Shown one piece after another: positions 1-8,393 of a DNA stretch of 64,000 bases. The stretch is from Hyphomicrobium sp. D-2 (GTDB lineage Bacteria; Pseudomonadota; Alphaproteobacteria; Rhizobiales; Hyphomicrobiaceae): NCBI RefSeq assembly GCF_029872155.1, contig NZ_JARXLA010000002.1, positions 496,001-560,000 of the forward strand. Reading direction: 5' to 3'. How positions within the stretch are numbered: the stretch's first letter is position 1; the number at the start of each line of letters is the position of its first letter. The notes under the pieces are model-generated. The model worked only from the letters and a program-made list of their open reading frames with translations. It was not told where the DNA came from and made no database searches. The position numbers and the translations under genes are program-made.

Positions 1-290
1 AGCAACACCATCGGCGTTGCGTCATGGTGGGCGACATAAACACCGCTGGAAGCATTGGTGGCGCCGGGTGCGCGCGTGACGAAGGCGACGCCGGGGTTGC
101 CGGTGAGCTTGCCAGCCGCTTCCGCCATCATCGCCGCGCCGCCTTCGTGACGGCAGACGATAGCGCGGATGGTGCCGACATCGAACATGGCGTCGAGGGC
201 CGCAAGAAAGCTTTCGCCGGGCACGGTATAAACCGCGCGGCAGCCTTCAAGCACCAACTGGTCGACTAGGATCTTGCCCCCGGTACGCAT
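1..290 (-). CDS. Thiamine-diphosphate-dependent enzyme, acetolactate synthase-like (N-terminal part, cut by window edge)
   Basis: Reading the minus strand from an ATG at 288-290 gives an open frame to the window edge with no stop, so only about the first 96 residues are present. The start resembles the N-terminal PYR domain of the acetolactate synthase/benzoylformate decarboxylase superfamily: a 'YTVPGES' turn near residue 21, then 'RHEGGA' near residue 47 with the glutamate (about E49) that activates the thiazolium ring in this family, then 'AFVTRAPGATNA'. Members condense or decarboxylate 2-oxo acids using ThDP, and the substrate cannot be inferred from this part. The frame is open upstream of the ATG, but the alignment to the family begins at this methionine. 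It is divergent from the decarboxylase gene to its right. Confidence 0.85.
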   Translation of the reverse strand, partial: MRTGGKILVDQLVLEGCRAVYTVPGESFLAALDAMFDVGTIRAIVCRHEGGAAMMAEAAGKLTGNPGVAFVTRAPGATNASSGVYVAHHDATPMVL

Positions 291-752
291 TACGCTCGCA
301 TCTTTGCGGCCTTGCCGCCCTTCATGTTCAAGGCCGTTGTAGGCAGGTCGGGGCTTTGCGGACAGCCTTAAGCTATGGTTCGGTTACGATTGTAGCCCCG
401 GAAGCCATCCTATTGCGAGGGCTTGAGGAACGACGGTTGCAGATGAGAGCGTACCGCACCGTATATTGCCATCCGGTTGCTGGCCACACGCCCATGATGG
501 CGCATCTGGACCGTCATTTGGCGGAGAGCACCTGCCGCGCGCCAACGCCGGGCCCCACATGCAAAATTGATGGTTGAGGAGCAAAATGCAGCGGGCGAGC
601 CCTGAAACGCGCCGTTGTTTCGCGTGTTTGTCACAAGAAACATCTTTACAGGGGGGTGGACCGACCCTAAATGCAGCGCTCTTTTACGGTTGTGCGGTCT
701 TCTGCTTTTGGCTCAGACCCGCGTGTGCCGCGGGCGGTGGAGGTCCTATGCG
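291..752 (+). promoter_or_regulatory. Long leader of the decarboxylase gene with an overlapping upstream ORF; candidate polyamine-responsive leader
   Basis: There is no conventional gene in this 462-base stretch between two divergent genes. Two features stand out. A strong Shine-Dalgarno (gaggag, 574-579) precedes an ATG at 586, whose frame runs to a stop at 781-783 and so overlaps the decarboxylase start at 753. A hairpin at about 613-640 pairs TGTTTC with GAAACA around an inner GTG/CAC stem. A second ATG at 671 opens a 38-codon frame that also overlaps the start. Alphaproteobacterial ornithine decarboxylase genes are known to carry a structured leader (the Rfam speF motif). The link here is an inference from the position, the structure and the upstream ORF. 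Confidence 0.4.
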
Positions 753-1931
753 ATGGAGAAACTCTCTTCGGCATCTGCGCTGATTGAGAAGTGCCGGCCC
801 GAGCGGCCGGTGCGTGGCCTGCGGCCCCATGCCGCTGGGCGTGCTGCGCGTTGGTTTCTTGAGAATTTTCCCGGCGACGTTGCCTACGCCTACAAGGCGA
901 ACAGCTCAGTGTTTCTCATCGGCGCGCTTTATGGGGCTGGCATCCGCCATTTCGACGTAGCTTCGCTGCCCGAGATCGAAGACGCGGCGACGATCCCCGA
1001 CGCGCATCTGCACTTCATGCATCCGGTGAAATCGCGTCACGCGATCCGCCGCGCCTATGACATGGGCGTGCGCTCGTTCTCGCTCGATAGCGAAGATGAG
1101 CTACGCAAGATCATGGATTGCACCGGGAACGCCAAGGACCTGATCCTGTGGGTGCGCCTTGCTGTGTCCGCCATCAACAGCCGCATTCCGCTTGAGCACA
1201 AGTTCGGCATCTACGGTCAGCCGGCCGCCGACCTGCTGGTGAAGGCGCGTCAGGTGGCGCTGGAACTGGGCGTGACATTCCACGTCGGTTCGCAGACAGG
1301 GACACCCGATGCCTATTCGACGGCGCTGGGCGACGTGCATCGCCTGATCGTGCAGTCCGGCGTGATGATCGATCGTCTGGATATCGGCGGCGGCTTTCCG
1401 TCCCGCTATCCCGACAGCGATCCGGCACCCTTGCAGGATTTCATGAAGGTGATCATCGCCGGCATTGAGCAACTGCCGGTGAAGGACAACATCAAGCTGG
1501 CGTGTGAGCCGGGCCGGGCGCTGGTGGCCGAGGCCGAGAGCCTGATCGTGCGCGTCGACGCACGGCGCGGCAACAACCTCTACATCAACGACGGCTCCTA
1601 CGGGATGCTGTTCGACGCGGCGCACCTTGGCTTCATCTTCCCGACGAAGCTGCTGGGGCGCACCGTTGATCCGTCTGAGCCGCTGGTGCCGTTTGAGCTG
1701 TGGGGGCCGACGTGTGATTCCATCGATCACATGAAGGGGCCGTTCTTGCTGCCGGCCGCGATTGCCGAAGGTGATTATTTCGAGATCGGCAACATGGGTG
1801 CCTATGCGCGCGCAATCGCCGGCCGCTTCAACGGCTATGGCGAATACGACGAGGTGATCCTGCTCGATCCGCCGATGCTCAGCATGTATGGCGCGGATGC
1901 CGCCGAGATGCCGGCGGCCCGCAGCCGGTAA
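753..1931 (+). CDS. Fold-type III ornithine/lysine decarboxylase
   Basis: This 392-residue protein belongs to the alanine-racemase-fold PLP decarboxylases (Orn/DAP/Arg decarboxylase 2 family). It probably decarboxylates ornithine and/or lysine to putrescine or cadaverine in the cytoplasm, the first step of polyamine synthesis. Landmarks are the PLP-binding lysine in 'YAYKAN' (K48), 'HVGSQ' (177-181), the phosphate-binding 'GGGFP' (212-216), 'EPGR' (252-255), 'GPTCDS' with the active-site cysteine and aspartate (C321, D322), and 'GAYA' with the ring-facing tyrosine (Y351). All catalytic residues are present and the length is normal for the bacterial form. The ATG at 753 was chosen over an upstream start because the family alignment begins here and 'ggtggagg' lies about 10 bases upstream. 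Ornithine versus lysine preference is not decidable from sequence. A long leader precedes it. Confidence 0.93.
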   Translation: MEKLSSASALIEKCRPERPVRGLRPHAAGRAARWFLENFPGDVAYAYKANSSVFLIGALYGAGIRHFDVASLPEIEDAATIPDAHLHFMHPVKSRHAIRRAYDMGVRSFSLDSEDELRKIMDCTGNAKDLILWVRLAVSAINSRIPLEHKFGIYGQPAADLLVKARQVALELGVTFHVGSQTGTPDAYSTALGDVHRLIVQSGVMIDRLDIGGGFPSRYPDSDPAPLQDFMKVIIAGIEQLPVKDNIKLACEPGRALVAEAESLIVRVDARRGNNLYINDGSYGMLFDAAHLGFIFPTKLLGRTVDPSEPLVPFELWGPTCDSIDHMKGPFLLPAAIAEGDYFEIGNMGAYARAIAGRFNGYGEYDEVILLDPPMLSMYGADAAEMPAARSR

Positions 1932-2262
1932 CCGCTGATACAAGCCATCGATATCGAAGCAACGGCGCGAGGCAACTCGCGCCGTTGCTGTATCGGCATC
2001 CGATGTAAATCAGCAAGCGCGTCCAATGCGAACGCTATAGTCATGCGCTGCAACTCAGATTTGCATTGTCTGACGTCGGTCGGTTGAGACTTTGGTGGCG
2101 TGGCAAAGTCATGCATCCGCTGTCCTGGTAACTTTACTTAAGCTTAGGCTCCCGTGCGCGACAAGGAATGCGTCAGCGCACGGCGCGTGCTGATTTTTTG
2201 CCCCGCAAGGGCACGCGAGCGACGCGACAACAGGCCGAATGGGCCGGACAGGGGCAATATCC
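1932..2262 (+). terminator. Intergenic region with a perfect 13-bp hairpin after the decarboxylase gene
   Basis: Bases 1959-1988 form a perfect 13-bp inverted repeat (GCAACGGCGCGAG and its complement) closed by a GCAA tetraloop, 28 bases after the decarboxylase stop. GNRA loops are very stable, so the element should stop RNA decay or help termination. There is no U-tract after it, so it is not a classical intrinsic terminator. The rest of the stretch up to the chemoreceptor start shows no gene that I can support. Confidence 0.55.
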
Positions 2263-3759
2263 ATGGCGAATGCAGGGACGAGTGGCGGGCTGCAGGACCG
2301 GCTGGACTTCATGGGCTTTGATGGCGAGGCTCAGGCCGCATTGCGTGCGCTGAAGCCTTCCATTGCGTCGTTCATTGGCCCCGCGCTCGATGCATTTTAT
2401 GCGAAGGCTGCTGCTGCGCCTGAAACGGGCCGGATGTTCCGCGATCCCCGGCAGATGGAATCGGCGAAGAACCGACAGATTGCGCATTGGGAAGAAGTGG
2501 CGTCGGCTGAATTCGGTGCCGAGTATGCCGAGCGGGTGCGCACCATCGGGCGTACGCATGCGCGGCTCGGGCTTGAGCCGCGCTGGTATATTGGCGGCTA
2601 TGCGCTCATCACCGAGAAGCTGATTCATTCCGTGATCGCCGAACGCTGGCCGACGCTGATGCAACTTGCGCGCGGGCAGAAATCGGAGGGGATGGCTTCG
2701 GCTGTTTCGGCGCTGATGAAGGCTGTGATGCTCGATATGGATCTCGCCATCTCGACGTATCTGGACGCCCTTGATGAGCAGCGCCGCCAGGCGGAAGCAG
2801 CCAAGCAGGAAGCCGATCGCAACCAGACCGCAGCACTGAACGCACTGACCAGCGCGCTGGAGCGGCTTGCCGGTGGCGATCTGTGCGCTTCGATCGATCA
2901 GCAACTGGCGCCGGAATTCGACAAGCTGAAAGCCGACTTCGGCGCGACCGTCACCAAGCTGCGCAACGCGATGACGACTGTTCGTCAGAACGCCGAGGTG
3001 ATCTCATCGGGTACGCGCGAGATTTCGGAAGCGGCTGAGGATCTTTCGCAGCGTACCGAGCGGCAGGCGGCGAGCCTTGAGGAAACGGCAGCGGCGCTGG
3101 AGCAGATCACCACGACGGTGAAAAGCGCCGCCGAGGGCGCCTCGCATGCGCGCGATGTCGTGGCGACGGCCAAGCGCGATGCGGAGCAGGGCGGCACGGT
3201 CGCGCGCGCAGCCATCGATGCCATGGGCTCGATCGACAAATCGTCGGAGCAGATTTCGCGCATCATCGGCGTCATTGACGAGATTGCATTCCAGACCAAC
3301 CTGCTGGCTCTGAACGCGGGCGTTGAAGCCGCGCGTGCGGGCGAGGCCGGGCGTGGCTTTGCCGTTGTGGCTTCCGAAGTGCGCGCGCTTGCGCAGCGGT
3401 CGGCGGATGCCGCGAAGGAGATCAAGTCTCTCATCTCCACTTCTACCACGCAGGTGAAGGACGGCGTCGATCTGGTTGCGCAGACGGGGCAGTCGTTCGA
3501 GCGCATCGTGGCGCAGGTGGCTGACATCAACGGCGTGGTGGCGGACATCGCCAACGGCGCGGCCCAGCAGGTGCAGGCGTTGCAGGAAGTGAACGGCGCG
3601 GTGGGCGACATCGACCGGGTGACGCAGCAGAATGCGTCAATGGCGGAAGAGGCGACGGCGGCCAGTCATTCGCTGGCGGAGAAGGCGATGGAGCTGAACA
3701 TGCTGCTCGACGGCTTCCGACTTGAGGAAGCGCGGGCTAACACGCGTCGCCGCGCTTGA
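2263..3759 (+). CDS. Globin-coupled methyl-accepting chemotaxis protein (HemAT-like, soluble)
   Basis: This 498-residue protein has an N-terminal globin-coupled sensor domain (residues about 10-170) and a C-terminal MCP signalling domain (about 240-485). The sensor holds '[18 protein letters not shown]' with the likely proximal heme histidine (about H99). The signalling hairpin tip lies near residues 333-383 ('[20 protein letters not shown]', '[19 protein letters not shown]'), the segment that contacts CheA/CheW. No membrane segment is visible, so it is expected to be a cytoplasmic oxygen or redox receptor for aerotaxis. The ATG at 2263 was chosen over one eight codons upstream because an aggggc-type ribosome site sits just before it. 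No che genes lie nearby, so it must signal to a cluster elsewhere. Confidence 0.93.
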   Translation: MANAGTSGGLQDRLDFMGFDGEAQAALRALKPSIASFIGPALDAFYAKAAAAPETGRMFRDPRQMESAKNRQIAHWEEVASAEFGAEYAERVRTIGRTHARLGLEPRWYIGGYALITEKLIHSVIAERWPTLMQLARGQKSEGMASAVSALMKAVMLDMDLAISTYLDALDEQRRQAEAAKQEADRNQTAALNALTSALERLAGGDLCASIDQQLAPEFDKLKADFGATVTKLRNAMTTVRQNAEVISSGTREISEAAEDLSQRTERQAASLEETAAALEQITTTVKSAAEGASHARDVVATAKRDAEQGGTVARAAIDAMGSIDKSSEQISRIIGVIDEIAFQTNLLALNAGVEAARAGEAGRGFAVVASEVRALAQRSADAAKEIKSLISTSTTQVKDGVDLVAQTGQSFERIVAQVADINGVVADIANGAAQQVQALQEVNGAVGDIDRVTQQNASMAEEATAASHSLAEKAMELNMLLDGFRLEEARANTRRRA

Positions 3760-3975
3760 TTGACGGGCAGACCGGCCTCGCCCGTACTCTTCTGGCCAAA
3801 GAGCATAGGGAAGCTGGCGTGGATCCCCACCGCTGTCGGGATGGGATGACGTTATGGAGAAAGCCTGAGCGTGCCGTCGGCTGCGGGTGAGCGAGATGCC
3901 CGGAGGGCCGGGAGCAAGGCGACCCGCGGCCAGTGCCGCGTTCTTGCAGAGCGCCATCGGCGCGCAAAGAGAAAC
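3760..3975. other. Host sequence left of the integrated element, no gene seen
   Basis: This was presumably the sequence downstream of tRNA-Val before the element inserted. It contains a small inverted repeat (ACGGGC/GCCCGT, 3763-3785) just after the chemoreceptor stop that could aid termination. I see no credible coding frame. Confidence 0.5.
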
Positions 3976-4021
3976 ATGGTGGGCGGTACAAGGATTGAAC
4001 TTGTGACCCCACGCGTGTGAA
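3976..4021 (-). repeat. Left attachment site: displaced 3' end of tRNA-Val
   Basis: These 46 bases are identical to 18219-18264. They contain the CCA end, the acceptor 3' strand, the T-arm and the 3' half of the anticodon arm of tRNA-Val. They do not continue into a full tRNA: bases beyond 4021 match the tRNA only patchily (gtgctc, ccgct). This is the chromosomal remnant left after integration. Confidence 0.93.
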
Positions 4022-4178
4022 TTTTGTGCTCCGCTAAATTTGACATCACGTAAAATCACAAACAACAGGCATAAGCGACGAAAATAAAAGAAAATAACGC
4101 CGAGAGTGCTCAAAACGCTAGAAGTAGCTGTTGTTCCCAAAGCAGGCTGAGAATGTTACCTAGGCGTTACCTGGGATT

Positions 4179-5495
4179 TTGGGAAATAGAGCACACGTGG
4201 ATCTGAGAAGTCGAAAATCGCACCGGATTGAGCGTCTCACCAAGGCCGCCATCGAGTCCCTGCCACTTCCGCCTATTGATGCTGAGGGAAACCCTTCAGC
4301 GGTCGAAATTGCAGACCCCCTCCGCAAGAGTCTCTACCTGATCGTCCAGTCCAGCGGTCATAAGTCATGGGCTGTTCGCTATCGCCACAACGGTAAGACC
4401 CGCAAACTGACGCTCGGCTCATGGCCTGCCATTGATCTTGCTACTGCGCGTGATCTTGCGACCCGCGCCTTGCGTGCAGTGGCCGAGGGGCGTGACCCGC
4501 AAGCTGAAAAGCTGGAGGCACGCCGGCAGGCGCGCACTGACTTGTTCCCTGATGCAGCCCGGCAGTTCATCATCCGTTACGCCGAAGGCCGCAACAGATC
4601 GTGGGACGATCAACTGCGTCTGTTGGGGCTGCGGCTCAACCCCGAAAAGCCCGATGACATAGACCCGGCTGTTCGGCTTCTGGTTGCTGATGGTTTTGCT
4701 CAGCGCTGGGCAACCAAGCCAGCGCGCGACATAACCAAAAAGGACGTAATCGACGCGCTAGACGCGCTGAGCGACGACATATCGCCCATTGCCGCCAACA
4801 GACGACTGACGTTGCTCAAGACATTTTTCAACTGGGCTGTAAGTCGAGACATCTTACCGTTCAGCCCTGCGGCTGGGATCAAGCCGCCGGCTCCGGAAAG
4901 CTCCCGTGACCGGGTTCTGTCTGCTGAGGAAATGCGCTGGGTTTGGTCGGCGACGGACGCCATGGATGACCCGTGGCAGTCCTTTTTCAGGCTGTTGCTG
5001 CTGACAGCGCAGCGCCGGGATGAAGTCGCCGGCATTCGTAAGTCCGAGATACACGGCAACACGTGGGTGATCCCCGCAGAGCGCTCGAAAACCAAACAGG
5101 AGCATGCAGTTCCGCTGGTTGGTTCCGCAGCGGAGATTATCCAACGGCTCAGTGCATCGGCTGACGCAGATTGGTTGCTGACCACGACGGGGAGCGGCCC
5201 AATCAAGGGCTACAGTAAAGCGAAGGCCGCCCTGGATGCTGCCATTGCAGCAATCACAGCGAAGGAGCGTCCCGACATCACAATGCCAGGTTGGACGTTA
5301 CATGACTTGCGGCGCACCGCGACGTCAGGCATGGCGGCAATCGGTGTCGATCCGCACATTGCCGAGCTTGTGCTGGGGCACCGCGGCGCGCTCAAAGGTG
5401 TTGCGCGTGTATACAACCGTCATTCCTATTTGCCGGAGAAGCGCGCTGCGTTGGTGGCTTGGGATGCGCACATTGCGTACCTCCCGTTTGTGTGA
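4179..5495 (+). CDS. int: Tyrosine recombinase (P4-type phage integrase)
   Basis: This integrase of about 438 residues should catalyse site-specific insertion of the element into tRNA-Val. The N-terminal region ('LTKAAIESL', then 'SWAVRYRHNGKTRKLTLGSWP') matches the DUF4102/arm-binding domain of P4-type integrases, followed by a SAM-like core-binding domain and the catalytic domain. The catalytic residues are visible in order: the arginine in 'AQRRDEV', the lysine in the following beta-hairpin ('SKTKQEHAVPL'), 'LHDLRRT', 'LGHRG', and the nucleophilic tyrosine in 'RVYNRH'. It lies 158 bases from the left attachment repeat and reads inward. The first in-frame start is TTG at 4179, and GTG at 4197 is an equally possible start. 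The length is normal and no catalytic residue is missing. Confidence 0.93.
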   Translation: MGNRAHVDLRSRKSHRIERLTKAAIESLPLPPIDAEGNPSAVEIADPLRKSLYLIVQSSGHKSWAVRYRHNGKTRKLTLGSWPAIDLATARDLATRALRAVAEGRDPQAEKLEARRQARTDLFPDAARQFIIRYAEGRNRSWDDQLRLLGLRLNPEKPDDIDPAVRLLVADGFAQRWATKPARDITKKDVIDALDALSDDISPIAANRRLTLLKTFFNWAVSRDILPFSPAAGIKPPAPESSRDRVLSAEEMRWVWSATDAMDDPWQSFFRLLLLTAQRRDEVAGIRKSEIHGNTWVIPAERSKTKQEHAVPLVGSAAEIIQRLSASADADWLLTTTGSGPIKGYSKAKAALDAAIAAITAKERPDITMPGWTLHDLRRTATSGMAAIGVDPHIAELVLGHRGALKGVARVYNRHSYLPEKRAALVAWDAHIAYLPFV

Positions 5496-5508
5496 CCGGC
5501 GGCTATCG

Positions 5509-5724
5509 TCAGTCGCCTAACTGCTTCAGCTCGGCATCAATCGCCCCGATCCGTCTCTGATCTTCGGCCGTCGAGCTGTCCTTCGCTGGCGCTTGGCTCA
5601 CAATCGCATCCCTTTCTGCTCGAAGACGGGCGCGGCGTGTTGCCTTCGGCTCAAGTGATCCCGAGGGAGCTGGTCGGAAGGTTTTTCTCGGATCGCCAAT
5701 GCTGTGGTCGCTCATCTGTTTCAC
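5509..5724 (-). CDS. Small charged hypothetical protein
   Basis: This frame encodes about 68-71 residues on the minus strand, converging on the integrase stop with 13 bases between. The protein is hydrophilic, with an Arg-rich segment ('RRARLRAERD') and a C-terminal helix ('RRIGAIDAELKQLGD'). There is no signal peptide or membrane segment. I do not recognise a family. Small antisense genes beside integrases are often regulators or transfer-related, but nothing here shows that. An internal ATG at 5712-5714 ('MSDHS') is an alternative start. Confidence 0.5.
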   Translation of the reverse strand: MKQMSDHSIGDPRKTFRPAPSGSLEPKATRRARLRAERDAIVSQAPAKDSSTAEDQRRIGAIDAELKQLGD

Positions 5725-6194
5725 CTGTAAAACCGGCCAAAAACGAATTTCATTTATTGTTCTAAGGGTGTCTGTTCGGCAGAGTTATAATAATAAAGAA
5801 AACGTCCGAAATGATTAGTGCTTGTGAATCATCTTGCGAACATTGAGTGAATGCCGTAAATGCAAAAGGCCTGCCGTTTCGTCGACGGCAGGCCTTTGTT
5901 TGCTCGAACTGTTGGCTGCTGAACTGTTCGATGTCGAAATGAGAAATGCAGTTGGATTACCGTAGGTCCGGTGTCGCATTGTATAAAGGCTCGCTTTCTG
6001 TTCCGCAAGCCCTATTTGCGATGATCTCAACGCCTCAGGTTCGAGCAGCAAAGGCCAATGTTGGCTTATGTGCACGAATTATGAGGCTTTTCGTTTATGC
6101 AGAACGGTTCCTTTTGTTGTCGGTTTTGTACGGCACTTGTTTTTGTTTTGTTGACTGCTTTCACGCCTGAAATGGTCACCTCAGAGGTGGCGGC
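5725..6194. other. Non-coding stretch with a strong hairpin between integrase and DUF3987 gene
   Basis: There is no credible gene here, and base composition is visibly lower in GC than the host. A perfect 13-bp stem lies at 5865-5897 (AAAGGCCTGCCGT and its complement, 7-base loop) with T-rich sequence on both sides. It could terminate transcription in either direction and insulate the integrase from the rightward genes. The last 40 bases before 6195 are T-rich and hold the ribosome site 'gaggtggcgg'. Confidence 0.5.
5865..5897. terminator. Bidirectional intrinsic terminator candidate
   Basis: A 13-bp perfect stem with loop TTCGTCG is followed by ttgtttg on the plus strand and TTTTGCATTT on the minus strand. 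The stem itself begins and ends in A/T runs, as bidirectional terminators do. Confidence 0.7.
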
Positions 6195-8163
6195 ATGACG
6201 GGCGTGCATCAAGCCCGAGCGCGCTTTGATGCCGGCTCCGTTGCGCTCGACTACAGTGCTGCGCCGACTACGATTGAGGGTATTAGCGAATTTCTCGACG
6301 CTTATTCCGAGGACGGGTGGCCGGGGATGCCGCTGTCGTGGGATTCTATCGCTGCTGCGCTGACTGAGCTGCCACCTAGTTTCGGAGATCCTTACGGCTG
6401 TTTTGGCGTCGCAGAGCGCACCTACTTGCTGGTCGGGAGAGTGCTCCACTGGTGGGGCCATGCATGCGCTGACGCGTTAAGCGCGTGGACTAAATACACG
6501 GCGCAAGACCGTGTCCTCTTCTTGGACGCAGGAGGAGAGGTAGGGCTGCGCGCACAGTGGGAACAATTTGAAACGCACAGCACCGATGAACGGATGTACT
6601 GGGAGCTTGAGACGTTGCTCACGATGGCCTGCAACGCATGGCGCCTGGGCTACTCGATCAAACAGAACTCGGTCAGTCGTCCGGACGAGGTTGTTGGCGA
6701 CTGGTCAGAGCCGATTGATTTGTTCGGAACCGCTACCGCGAGCAAGCCGGCTACACTGACGCCTGATATGCTCCCTTTCGCTATCCGAGGGTATGCCGTC
6801 GACCAAAGCGAACGAATGGGCCTTGAGCTGGCCGCCATTGCAATTCCTGCACTCACTGTGGCGGCTGCAGCAATAACCGACGATCTCCAGATCCAGCATC
6901 TTCGCCATGATCACACATGGCTGGAAAGCGCGAGGCTGTGGAGCGTCATGATCGCTGAGCCAGGCAGCACAAAGACGCCAGCCATGAAGTCTACGATCAA
7001 GCCTCTGGAAGAGTTGCAGGCCACATGGAGCAAATCTTTCGCTAACGAGTGGGCGCGCTATCGAGCCGACAAAGACAAGGGGGGCGACCCAATTAAACCT
7101 GTCGAGCGGGCGCGCAATCGCCAACGAGTTTACAATCGAAGCGTTGGTGCCCGTGCTCAGCGAGAACTCTCGTGGCCTTCTCGTTTTCTGCGACGAGTTG
7201 TCGGGACTCGTGGGATCGTTTGATGCGTACAAGGCGCAGGGCGTGAAGAAGGATCGGGCTGCGATGCTAGAGCTTCATAACGGTGGCCCGAGGCGAGTGG
7301 ATCGAAAGTCGTCCGGCAACACGCTTGTTCCAAACTGGGGTGTCTCTCTCATGGGAGGCATTCAGCCGGACAAGCTGCAAGCGATGGCTAGCGGCCTTGT
7401 CGACGACGGCTTCCTTCAGCGTGCGCTGCTCTATGAGGGCCGGCAGACCGGAAAACGGTTAGACCGGCTGCCGGATGCTGCCGCCCTTGAAGCTTATCGG
7501 GTGCTCATTGGCAGGTTGGCAGCGATCAACGAAATGTCGTCGCCGGGATGCGTGGTAATGCACGAGGACGCCCATCAGCACCGCGAGCGCGTCGACATGC
7601 TGGTCGAAGCGTTTAAGAGCATGCCGACGACGCCAGCGGCTCTGAAGCAGCATTTTTCGAAGTGGCCGGGTCTCTTTGCTAGATTGGTGCTTACACTGCA
7701 TGCTGTCGAAACGGTCGACGCGGTCGGTGGAGTCGGGGCAGTGGTTTCCGAAGGTACTGCGAAGCGGGCGGCCGATCTGATGCTCTGCTTTTTTCTGCCC
7801 AATGCACTAACGATCTATCAGCAGTTCTTTGGAGGCTCAAACCCCCGTGCCGATCACGCGCGTTGGGTAGGTGACCATATCCTTGCGCACGGGCTCGCGA
7901 GTATTACGGCGCGGGATGTTTGCCGGGCCTATGGCAAGCTATCGAAAGATGAGAAGGCGCTAAAATTGACTATGGCGGATCTCCAAGCAGCAAATTGGCT
8001 CGGAGAGCCGGACTACTCGCATCGGGGCTCGGTGCGCTGGGCAGTAAACCCAGGCGTGCATGCCATTTTTGCTGAGCGAGCGAGAGTTGAGGGGCATCGC
8101 CGCGAGGCAGTAAAGCGGAAAATTCTGGAGAGCCGGGAAGTCATCAAACAAGCGCTGAACTAG
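6195..8163 (+). pseudogene. DUF3987 phage helicase/primase-like gene, split by a +1 frameshift
   Basis: Two overlapping frames (6195-7223 and about 7117-8163) together encode one DUF3987 protein of about 655 residues, a family common in mobile elements next to replication genes. The first part ends the family's nucleotide-binding segment ('EPGSTKTPA', a Walker-A-like motif near residue 259), and the second continues with 'LLVFCDELSGLVGSFDAYK' and 'ELHNGGP'. The reading switches near 7110-7120: skipping one base at about 7116 joins '..VERAR' to 'IANEFTIEALVP', which is the continuous family sequence. This is a one-base insertion, a programmed shift or a sequencing error. As read, the product is truncated at residue 342 in a wrong-frame tail. 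A ribosome site (gaggtggcgg) precedes the ATG at 6195. Confidence 0.82.
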
Positions 8164-8174
8164 AGCAGTGTCGT

Positions 8175-8274
8175 AACTGTCACTTGCGCGCGCGAAAGGA
8201 AGAGAGAAAAAGAGCAAGAGAGAGAAAATGGCGTTATTCTCTCTCATGCACGCAAGTGACAGTTTTGACAGTTT
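8175..8274. repeat. Nested inverted repeats plus tandem TGACAGTTT copies
   Basis: A 14-bp perfect inverted repeat (AACTGTCACTTGCG at 8175-8188, complement at 8251-8264) encloses a second perfect 9-bp inverted repeat (GAGAGAGAA at 8218-8226, complement at 8237-8245). The right outer arm merges into two tandem copies of TGACAGTTT (8257-8274). The cluster begins 12 bases after the DUF3987 stop. It could be a terminator, a protein-binding region or an origin with iterons. Confidence 0.6.
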
Positions 8275-8393
8275 GATCGTCCGTCGCCCACACCCGGTCA
8301 TACTGGGTTATAGGAGAGCGGCTGAGATCCAGCGGCGATCCCCGCTCCAAGCCGGACTTGCCGCCTAGTTTTTTATCAATTTGGATTTTTCGC

